This document shows, piece after piece, positions 42,851 to 53,600 of a DNA stretch of 64,000 nucleotides. Positions within the stretch are counted from its first letter, which is position 1; every line of letters starts with the position of its first letter. The translations under genes were made by a program, and so were the position numbers. Source of the DNA: Blasia pusilla (taxonomy: Eukaryota > Marchantiophyta > Marchantiopsida > Blasiales); contig CM114273.1 of the NCBI GenBank assembly GCA_050084515.1, positions 13,330,001-13,394,000 of the forward strand, written 5' to 3'. The notes beneath the pieces are model-generated. The model saw only the letters and a list, made by a program, of their open reading frames with translations. It was not told where the DNA came from and ran no database searches.

Positions 42851-43210
42851 GTCCTGCGCTGCGCTCCACTGCACTGCACTGTTCCGCTCCGCTCTTCCCT
42901 TCACCACTACTCCCCACCTCTTCCCCGACCGCGCCCCCTTCACAAGTGGGACTATATCCACCCGCAGTCCCCCGCTACTGTGTGTTCTTATATCGAGTAA
43001 ACAGTACAGCCGAGATGAAGGGGTGTCTGAACATGTCAAGATCTAATCAGAACTCCCTATATGTTAGGTGACCCTGCTATTGTTTTCATTAGGGTGTCAA
43101 TTAAAGGAATTAAGGAAAAGAACGACTCCGGGTATCGGGCCCCTGCCCGGACTTGACCACACGAGTGAGGACCGTGCGATGCACGGCCCCTGAAAAACTC
43201 CACACTCTTT
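42851..43210. other. Upstream flank of the MIF-like gene
   Basis: CT-rich, then ordinary sequence. There is no gene. A small inverted repeat CCGTGCGATGCACGG lies near 43,172. Confidence 0.4.
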
Positions 43211-43655
43211 ACCAATTTTCGGACCCTATAAGGTGACAAAAGTATTTTAGAGCAGTTTCGGACCCTATCAAGGTGGCAAGTTTAGTGACACTTGTCAACC
43301 AGAGTAGCAACTTCAGAAACTTTCATCTATACCAATTTTCGGACACTATCAAGGTGGCAAGTTTAGTGACACTTGTCAACCAGAGTAGCAACTTCAGAAA
43401 ATTTCATCTATACCAATTTTCGGACCCTTTAAGGTGACAAAAGTATTTTAGAGCAGTTTTCGGACCCTATCAAGGTGACAAGTTCAGTGACACTTGTCAA
43501 ACAGAGTAGCAACTTCATAAAATTTCATCTATACCAATTTTCGGACCCTATAAGGTGACAAAAGTATTTTAGAGCAGTTTTCGGACCCTATCAAGGTGAC
43601 AAGTTTAGTGACACGTGTCAAACAGAGTAGCAACTTCAGAAATTTTCATCTATAG
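43211..43655 (+). repeat. Minisatellite, ~121-bp unit, about 3.7 copies
   Basis: Units begin ACCAATTTTCGGAC at 43,211, 43,331, 43,411 and 43,533. Each runs through TAAGGTGACAAAAG, GAGCAGTTTTCGGACC, TGACACTTGTCAA and TTTCATCTAT. The second copy is shortened to 80 bp by loss of one of two internal TTTCGGACC-bounded halves, consistent with slippage between them. Copies are nearly identical. Confidence 0.9.
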
Positions 43656-46270
43656 ATTAAAGTATGCGGGTCAAGAGGCTCTTTATGAATTTGACCGCAC
43701 CCGATTAGTTTACGGGGAAGCCCAATTATTTTGGGAATCTATATTTATATCGATATTGTTAGAAGTACAATGTTTTATGGACGGGTGAGTTTTTCAATGT
43801 TTACAAAAATCTACTTATTTATTTATTTTGAATTTTTTTCTTAAAATAATTTTATTAGAGAATTTATTTAATTTTGGTGCATCACATGGACTATTAAAGT
43901 AGTTGATATCAAACTAAAATTGGGAAATACTTTCTTGAAGAGGCCTCCTTAGCAAGGTAATATCCTTGCTTTCAAATATTATTTAGGGTTATTTTCTTTG
44001 AGGTCCTTGGCAAAACACATTTGAGTATGAATCATGGAGAGTGGACTTCTTAGTTTGGAAGGAATCCATAAAATAGTATGTTTGACATCAAGTACATTGA
44101 AATACTCCCATATCCAAAGATCATTCGACAAATCTTTTGACACCCCCTTTATTGGGTTCTAGGCACTATGTGTGGGAAGGAGTTTGCTCTTTCTTGCCCA
44201 TTTTTTAAGACATCTTTGATCGAGAGTAATGCTTCTTTGGAAAGGTTCTCATATGAGTTAGGGAAGACCGAGCATGGAGAAATGAGGATGTTAAGAAGGA
44301 TTAAAAAAATCAACCATGTTTAATGCAACATCATCCTTAAAATGGAAAAAAAAAAGCCAAAAATCTAATCTTATTACCTAAAAATAAAAGACAAAAAAAG
44401 TATTGGTGAAAGCAAAAACGTCACCAACACGCCGTGTATCAAGGTCTCTTTACCGTTTAAATATTTCGCTTTAGTGTAGACAATGAAAACAAGACGGATC
44501 TTTGCTTTCCTTTTGGATTCAAACTTAAAATAAACTTGTACAATTTAATAAAATTTATGCGTTTCCTTACATTAACATTTTTAATGTCTTAAAAAGATGT
44601 GGAGACATTTTTAGAGTAGATGCGTGTCCTAGTATTACTCCCATGTAGCACTTAAACTTCGATCACAATCTCCACCTCACTCTACTATTCCATGAGCATA
44701 TATTGCACTTGTCTCTATCACAACAAAAGGGGGTTAACCTCAATGCCAATCCCTTTGTAATTGAGGTTAATCCCCACGACTAAACGGTTAGGAATAAACT
44801 TCCAATGGTTTTAACTTTGACGCCTCTTGGAGGATTTAGAGTCGAGGAGGAATCTGAATATCCTTCGAAACTGTCCAATTGGAGTAGGGAGCCAGAGTTA
44901 GTTTCAAAACGTTTTTAAGTAATATACTAAATGCCTCTCGGATTAGCATTACTTGTCTTTGACTTCAAGTCTCCTCACAATGAGCTTCCGTGGAATTTCC
45001 GAGCTCTTCGGTTTTTTATATCCAAATCTGGAACTATAGGAAATATAAGGATTTTTTAAATTTTTAATTAGAAAATATAATATTATTTTCCAAATTCTGC
45101 CAGTCAGGTTAGATGTTCTTCAATTTTACCCGTTGGTCAGGTAAAAAATATTTATTCTACGATGATAAAATTCTACGGCTGCAGGCTCTACGTTCCCGTC
45201 CTAAGGGATTTAGCCCTTATATTCATAGGAGAGGTCCAAGTAGTGCACGGAAGGATAAATATTAAGGGAGGAGCGGCTGTAATAGTTAGGGAGGAGCAGC
45301 TAGAAAAAAAAAATGCACTTCGATAAAAACTTATAGTGATGGAAAACCCATCGGAAGTACCAAAGAGGGGGATTCAAATAGTCAAAAACTGAAGGAAAAA
45401 CCTTCAGTTCTTATGCTAAAACTCTAGTTTACGACTTCACAAGACTTGCGTTGCGTTCATTATTCGTGGGGACTCATTGTCTTGTGTGCAATATTTTAAG
45501 GAGGAAGATGCACTTCGATAAAAACTTATAGTGATGGAAAACCCATCGGAAGTACCAAAGAGGGGGACTCAAAGAGTCAAAACCTGAAGGCCACAAAATG
45601 TGTAGGAATGTAATATGTAATGTGTACTTATTGCAAAATAAATTATTTTATTTGGCTGTTAAGATGTAGACTCCCTTATTTTATTATAATTTTCTCGTTT
45701 TATTCTGTTTTTAAGAGTTTTTTACAAAACTTTTGGATGCTACGAATTTTCGTGCAGCGCCATTTAACTGATATTATATAGAATTTATATTGCCTATTGT
45801 CCTTTGGGAGATCATCAACTTCCATGGAGTAATTTTAAAATGTATTGTACCTATTCCCAACGCAAATCGTCTGGTCTTGTTCATTCATGTGAGGAAAAAG
45901 TCATATCCCGTAGCGAAGGATACCTGACCAGGTGAGGTGGATGTACCTTTTCAGCGAGTGACGTGGCCTGACGTGGGACTCAGTTCTTTCCAGACCTGAG
46001 TTCGTCTGACCGACCCTGTGAGTCAGAGGAACGAGCCTGACCTCATGCACTCAGGCTCGGCAGTTGCTGGACTCTGGAGTACGCCTAAAGTGGCTCGCCC
46101 GTTTCACTCCTACAAGGACAGTTTTATAGTGCCATAATTAAAACCTGAAGGACATAACAAGATCAGAACGACGAAACTCACCAACCCTAAACTCACCGCT
46201 TGAGCCCGCCCCTAAATCCCATACAGAAACATCACGTCGTATGTTTGGAAGTTGGTATAGAATGTTTGGC
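43656..46270. other. AT-rich intergenic DNA
   Basis: No gene is seen. An ~84-bp direct repeat occurs at 45,312-45,396 and 45,508-45,592, starting ATGCACTTCGATAAAAAC and ending near AACCTGAAGG, separated by about 112 bp. Confidence 0.5.
45312..45592 (+). repeat. Direct repeat pair of ~84 bp
   Basis: Both copies carry TGATGGAAAACCCATCGG, itself a short inverted repeat, and AGTACCAAAGAGGGGG. There are few differences by eye. The spacing of copy starts is 196 bp. The pair could be ends of a small LTR-like or TRIM element, but no TG...CA boundary is clear. Confidence 0.75.
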
Positions 46271-46777
46271 AGTTCCTAACGGAAACTAATAAACTCTCGA
46301 GGCTCTGGCGTATTGGTTTTAATGGAAGCATTCAAACTAATACGATGAATAAATTTCGTATCCGGCGGGCGCGTGGATTTCGTCGGTTTATTTCTGACAC
46401 TCAACACACCAAACAGTTCGAAATACCTGCCGTTCGTGTCAATCTTCAGAAAGAAGTTGTGTTTACCGGCTCCATTTTTCGCCGAGCTTTTGCTGGTGGG
46501 ATCGGCAATTCTTAAACTTTCTGACATAACAAAGAGTGCCGGTTCTTGGCGCAATGTAAGATATTCTGCCCTCTGCGTTCGGAGCCGACTATTGTAGGGG
46601 CCTTAACGATGGTGAGGCAAGCCCACTATAGGCCAACCGTCGAAACTCAGACGGAGCATGACAGGTTTCGGAGAGAATCGCGCGCTGATTTATTAAGGCG
46701 CGAATTGGAATTCAAACTCTGCGCTCTGGCTTATTAGAGCGAATCGGCATGTCGCAAGGATAGCAATAGACCTAGAT
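46271..46777. other. Intergenic, no supported gene
   Basis: Short open frames on both strands (92 and 63 codons) lack recognisable domains. Confidence 0.4.
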
Positions 46778-47265
46778 CTAACACTCAAGGACCGCACCGC
46801 AGTCAAAGAATTCTGCATGAGAAAACGTATTACATAAATTTTGTTGACTTCTGCAATCAGCGGGTATGAGCTCCGACTTGGAGAGCATCAGCATCCGATA
46901 AGATGCCCATTCGATGGTAATGTAAGGTGTACGAAAGAAGGCTCTGAACGCATTTCTCTTCAATTCACAGAAAATCATATAACGCCTCTAAGAGTGAAAT
47001 GATGACTGAAAGCCTTCGTCATTCCAAAGTGGGACCAAATTTCCATCACTTCCATTTGCATTGATTTATAAATTGCCGTTGGGGTATATGGTTTGAAAAC
47101 TTCCCAACCCCCATGGTCCGCGATGCACCACAGTTTGGAATGATCCTCGACTTGTGCCGAGTCTTCAGCCCAAATCCAACACTCCTCTGACTTGATTGAA
47201 ACGAAATACGCCACACATTTGTTGGCACTCAATTCCACGTCCCAGAAGCTAGCTTGAATGAACAT
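46778..47265 (-). pseudogene. Possible degenerate coding exon(s), family not recognised
   Basis: Two minus-strand frames look compositionally like protein. 46,975-47,265 contains SEECWIWAEDSAQVEDHS and KLWCIADHGGWEVFKPYTP. 46,778-46,978 contains AFRAFFRTPYITIEWASYR. They overlap by four bases in different frames, so one indel could have split a single exon. I cannot name the family, and the pair may belong to a neighbouring gene 3' of NRPC2. Confidence 0.3.
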
Positions 47266-47390
47266 TCACTCAGATCAGAAATCCAAGAATGATTCAAGAC
47301 TTGATCTGTGAACTTCCAGAAAATAACTAGCTAGCTCTTTTAATGCACTCTAGAATGTTCCCAATTCTGCATGAACGACATCTCCCTGCG

Positions 47391-47438
47391 GCAATGAATT
47401 AATGATAGTAAATGAATGTACTATCATTAATTCATTGC
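47391..47438. repeat. Perfect hairpin, 20-bp arms, 8-base loop
   Basis: GCAATGAATTAATGATAGTA at 47,391-47,410 is exactly complementary to 47,419-47,438. It lies about 195 bp past the NRPC2 stop codon on the transcribed strand, so it would be in or near the 3' UTR. Confidence 0.9.
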
Positions 47439-47632
47439 TAGAAGACGAACATTAGCACTCATAGATATAGTACACTTTCCTGTGACGAGTATACGGGAAA
47501 ATAAGCAGCCTATGTACAAGTCACCAAGATCGTCTGCAGATCCACTACGATCCGCACGTGTTGCAAAATTGAAATGAATCAAGTGTCTCCTGACAGATGA
47601 TTCATTTGTTATGAAACTATCATCTCCGCAAC

Positions 47633-50600
47633 CTACGCTTCAGACAGTTGCAAACGTGGGCAGATATTCATTGACTGAAGTTCCTGTTAAAAAATTAAAA
47701 TGTTAGATTCCCTCACGTTTCCGGCATGGAAATTACTCACTAAAGAAGGGAACATTTCGTAATAAGCGCACAGCAGAGGGCCGGGGAATAGAAAAAGGTG
47801 AAAGGGAAACAAGTCGTCCAAAGAATACCTGGAAGAGAAGCTTGCAAGCATAAGGAAGTTTCATAGTAGCAATGGATTCCCCATTCTTACAAGATGAGCA
47901 ATAGCTCATCCTCAGACTATGATTGTAGTGTCCGAGTAACCCACACTTGGTACACACCTGCAAACAAGGTACCCAACCCATTTCTTAGCAAACCTTCGAC
48001 TGCCAAATGAGCGACCACTTTGCTTCATTCATTGCTCCCATGAATGTAATGAATCTCCTAGGCCCTAGTGTCTGGACGTCAAAACACTTTTCCACCATTG
48101 TGTTCTCACATTCTATAACATAAAACCCTACAATATGTTTGGATTCTGTGTACGCAGTCTGTATGACCCGTTGCCCCTCATGCTCCGAGTGACCCTCACC
48201 ATTTGTGAGCCAGTCAAGATTCAAAAAGTTGAGAGTAGGAACCTGGATTTGGAACTGATCACTTGAGATCATAAGACGCTCCAAGATCATCATGCTAGCT
48301 CCGTAAGCAATCAAGCAATCACGTTCCATCTCTCCTAGCCTCAAACCTGTACATGCAATTTTTAAAAAGGCGCGTGTTGTCAATCTGTCAACCAAACAGT
48401 CCAGTTCTAAGTCGGTTATTTATTTATCTCGCCTACTACCTGATGAATATAGACATTTTCACGATTTCTTAACAGACATGTAGGGTCTCATCTCGCTACA
48501 GGCCCCTGATAGGTGTCTGTGGAGGGTTCAGTTCAAGAATGTTGAGAATGCATTACATTCCAAGACACAGGATATGTGCAGTGCATTGAGTAGAGAAATC
48601 AGGCAGGAACTATGTTGAATAGGTATGGACTCTAAATGGTCCAGCCTGACCCACCCAGTAGGGGAAATGGATGTAAATAAATAGTTTTGACTAGACTCTT
48701 GTGAATTTAGGGATAACTACTTTAGCGGAAGACGTTGATCAGCACCCCTTCCTAGAGATATCTTGGCGTTTGCTTTTTAGGATTTCATATAAAAATTGTC
48801 TGCTATTCCAAATCTTCCCTCCATTGTTTCTACTTAGTTATAACTATGGTTAGTTCTGCAAACTATGTTTGGAAGTTCACCATGGTTACAAGTCTCTCAC
48901 TTCAGTTAGATTACTAGTTATTTCTTAACCATTCTTGTTAGTTCTGGTTATGTTAATTGTAATCATAGTGTGCTGGCCTAATGTGCTGCCTTGCTCATAG
49001 TGTGCAGGCCTAAGCATGGTGTGCTGACCTGAAGTGCTGGCCCTTCCAACTTCCCTTCAGCCGGCCCCTTCTAGAACTATATAACTTCCTCTCTCTTTCC
49101 TACTTCTTCGATTCACTTCTACTCCTGCCCTCTAAGGCAGTGTCTTGAGATTAGCTCCTATATACCTGAACCCTTGCTGGTGCCTTGATCAACTAAGAAG
49201 GAATGTGCATTGGTGTGGAGAATGCTCCAAAAATAAATCTACCACATACTCCTGCATCTTGGCTTCAACCACCTCTCTTCAGGTCTTGTGTATTTATTCT
49301 CATAAGGTCTTGCTTTGCCAAGCACCCACTTCTCAATAGAAGTTGCAGATTAGTTCTGCATGCAATCCATGTCAGATTTGCTCTTTCAAGTTTGGAAGTG
49401 ATTACCCCATGTACATGGTTCAGTGGAAGATCCTGTCGGGATCTACTATCTTTCTATGCTTTTAAAGTTTTAAAAGTGTGATCCGAGAGAAGTAGAATTC
49501 TGATTTCAACACAGCCTCCATCCAGCTATGTAAAATGTCATTAGTGATCAAGAGAGAGAGAAAATGCTCAGAATACTCGGGCTAGATTTACTGATCATAA
49601 ATAATGAATGAATGAATGAATCCCGATACAAACTTTCTGCTACTAATAGAGAAAGAAGGCTAAACGATACGCACGTCATTTCAAATCTACAAATGTGAAA
49701 CGACATTAGGAGAAAACTAGTGGACAGGAATTGTCCCTAAAATCAAGGGTAATCTAGTCCGTTCATCCTGGTTGATCCGTGTGAGGAACACAAGGATCAA
49801 CTAACTACCATACACTAATGGACTGATTTGTTGCGCTGATCTACTAGAATCTAACATTCCCACTCAGGGAATAAATCAGTCATGATCTTCAGAACTAAAT
49901 AAACCAAGAGATTGAGTGTGCTTGTAATGAGGTCCTTTCTGAAGACCCTTAGTAAAAATATCTGCAGTCATATCTGCAGTAGGAACATAAACCATCTTGA
50001 GTTCGCCACTGGCCACTTGGTCTTTGATAAAATGATACTGAATGTCGATGTGTTTAGGGTCCTTTGTACCCTGAAGATACTGGAGAAAATAGTCCTTTGT
50101 ACCCTGAAGATAGCGAAAAATTCGCTTGACTGCTGTCCAATGAATGGGACCTGGGTTCGTCATAAACTGAGCAACGGTGCTCACAGCAAAGGCGATATCG
50201 GGGCGAGTGCAGACCATCGCCCACATAAGGCTGCCTGCAGCGCTTTTATAAGGAATTGAAGACATAGCAGCAATGTCAGCATTGTCAACGGGAGAGTGGT
50301 CTTTACTGAGGTGGAGACCAAAATCGAAAGGGGTCCTGCATCTGAAATTGCTTCAACTTATTCTTGAGGTATGTCGATTGATTTAATCTGATCCAACCTT
50401 GTTCACTATGACGTTGAATATGCATGCCTAGGACGTGATACGCCTCACCCAGGTCTGTCATCTCGAATTGTTGGCGAAGCGTACTTTTGACAAAATGACA
50501 AAAGTAAGAAGTTCAGGGCTCGAGCTAGCCAGGATGGTGTCATCCACATAGAGTGCAAGAATAAGAAATTGAGAATCCTTGCGCAGAATGTACATGTTAG

Positions 50601-53600
50601 AATCTGCCGTTGTAGAGGCAAAGCCAAGGCTAAGCAGGGCAAAATGAAAACGCTCGTACCACATTCAAGCAGATTGCTTCAGCCCATAAATGGACCGTCC
50701 AAGAAGACAAACCATGTAGCGATCAGGAACTGAAAGCCCTTGGGGAAGGTCCATGAAAATCTGTTGCTTTAAGAAACCATACAGAAAAGCAGCAATGACA
50801 TCCAACTGATGGAGGTCAAGATTAAAATAAGCTGCAATAGCAATCAAAATAGGAAGAGATTGTAACCTCACAGTAGGAGAAAGCGTCTCTTCTTAGTCTA
50901 TATCCTGGATTTGAGTGAAGCCCTTGGCAACAAGCCGGGCTTTATATTTGTGGATTCGGCCATTATATGTGGGCTTAATCTTGAAAACCCACCGACAACC
51001 CACCGTACTCCGATCAGGAGTAAGCGGCACAAGAGTCCAAGCCTGCATTCGGGCCATGTTGGCTAATTCGGCAGAAATAGCAGACTTCCAATGAACTGCA
51101 TCCGGCCTGGTTACAGCTTCTTCATACGATTAAGGTTCATAAAAAGATTCAGTCGAACAGACCAGAGCCCAACGCTTCTGAGAAGCACGTTGTTTATGTT
51201 TCTCAGCTTCAGCAAGGGCATCGAAACGCTCAATCTGCTTGGTAATACGAGGACTCCTCCGTTTAGCAAGCGGAGGTGAACTTGGCTGGGGTCTCCGTTC
51301 ATAATAAAGATGTGTGCGCCCATCACCAGAAGTCACTTTAGAAGTAGGAGAAGAAGAGGCTCCCACGGGAGAGGAAACAGATGGAGAGGCTGGAACTCCC
51401 ACTGAAGAGGAAATGCCTGGTGAAACGGGGACTCCCACTGAAGATGGAACGGGTAATGGAGAAGGAAGTGGCAACAAGCCTGAAGAATTCGGAGAAGCCC
51501 TGAAGAAAAGTGGATCGGAACGAATAGGTCGATCATCATCTGCGTCATAAGAACCAGAATGGATAGGATGTGGAATAGCCATACCGACTTTGTCTTCCAG
51601 TACAACAGCATCACGAGAGATGATCCTTTTGTCCCGAATCCGCTCCAGACGTAAGGCCTTGCTCTGATCACTATAGCCCAGAAAAATACATTCCTCGGTC
51701 GGAAAATCTAACTTGGAATGAGGATCATTGATCTTAGCAAAAGCGGGACTGCCAAAAATTTTAAGGTGAGAAAGCAGAGGTTTACGATTAAACCAGAGTT
51801 CATATGGGGTTTTAGAAATAGGCAGGGCTTTACTGGGAAGGCGATTCTGAAGATAATTGGCAGTGACTAGAGCTTCATCCCAATAAGATTTCGCTAGAGC
51901 GGAGTGAGCTATCATAGATCGAACAGAATTGACAAGAGTACGATTCTTTCATTCAGAAACGCCATTCTGCTGAGGGGTATGAGGAACAGCAAACTGTCTA
52001 GAAATGCCTCTGGAAATACAAAAATCATTAAAAGCAGAGGATCGATACTCGCCACCTTTATCAGAACGAAGCATCTTGACACGACGTGGTTGATGCAGAT
52101 TCTCAACTAATGCCACAAACCGCTCAAATCGGGAAAGTAGCTCAGATTTGCGCAGCATCAGGTAAAGTGTAGTGTAACGAGAGAAATCATCAATAAACAG
52201 CAGAAAATAGCGGAAGCCAGAATGAGTAGGAGGAGAAATCGGTCCGCAGATATCTGTGTGAATTAAATCGAGAATGCCAGAGGCTCTATGTGCGGGTATG
52301 TGAGACGGAAAAGATTTGCGGGTTTGCTTGCCATACAGACAAGCAGTGCAGGAGGAAGTGTGAGAAGGATTGTGATCAGGAATGCCATCCACCATCTGTT
52401 GGGATTGAAGTTGAGAAATACGAGCTGAACTAATGTGTCCCAAATGGCAATGCCAAAGATCAGCCAAGTGAGGAAGGACTACATTAGCGGCTACAAAAGA
52501 TGAACATGGGGAAGGTAAAACAGCTTCTCCCAACTTATACAAATCATTGAGAAGACAGCAGGTAGTGATCAATTCTCCTTTGGGATTGTATAGGACACAT
52601 GTGCCATTGCTGATCAAAGCAGAATCTCCAGCTGTGTCAAGATGTTCAACGGAAAATAAATTCTTCTTGAGGCCTGGTACATGCAGCACATTGCGAAGAG
52701 AATGTCGAGTTCCTTCAGACAGAAGAATCTCAACCGTGCCGGTCCCATAAATTGCTTGAGTCGAATTGTCTCCAAGGTAAACATACAGGGGTCGCTTGTT
52801 TGGAGTATAATTAGAAAAATAATCCCTGGAAAATGCCATGTGATGTGTAGCTCCCGTATCAAGATACCAAGTATTATCCTGGATTTCCCATCCCGTAGTG
52901 GAATATGCTACCGTAATATGGGAACAGATGGGAAGTCATATGGGCTTGGGGAACCTGAGATTTGAATTGCAACTGCTGGTCAGCAAGGCGATTGCGGCAA
53001 TCTTTGATATGATGTCCCAGCAAATTGCAATAAAAACACTTCATCCTTTTATAGTTATTCTGTTGACTAGAGGACGGTGACTGCCAATCTGCAGTAGTAC
53101 CGGACGATTCTCCTTTGGATGAATTCGCCGAAAATGCAGGAACAAAACCTGATCTGAAAGAACCAACGCCTTTCTGAGGCACCTTACCTCTACCATTACC
53201 TCTAGATGGATAGCCATCTTGCTTGTGGCCACTGAACTTCGGCTTATAATTGGAAGGACCTACGCATCGTCCCACAAAAAGTGCAGAAGACGGCTCTGAT
53301 GTTTGCGTCTTCATCATCTTCTCCTCCTGGAGAAGATAAGTTATCACTGTCTGAAGAGTCAGATTAGTCTGACCTCTTGAAGAGGTTAGCAAATTGCGAT
53401 AACTATTGGGCATTGATCGCATCAATGCCAAATACTGATTCTCATCAGTAATTACTGAACGGCGGCAGAAAGTTGATCAATCAAGGTGCGAAATTGGTGA
53501 ACATGCTTCGTAACACTGTCTCCCTCCTTCATCTTGAGAGTTTGAAGCTCATCCTGCAAGTACATCTTCGTCACAGCATCGCGCGCTTGCTACAAAGTGT

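Noticed and set aside
43172-43187. CCGTGC/GCACGG mini-hairpin as a terminator
   Set aside because: It is a six-base stem only, without a T run, and intrinsic terminators do not apply to plant nuclear genes.
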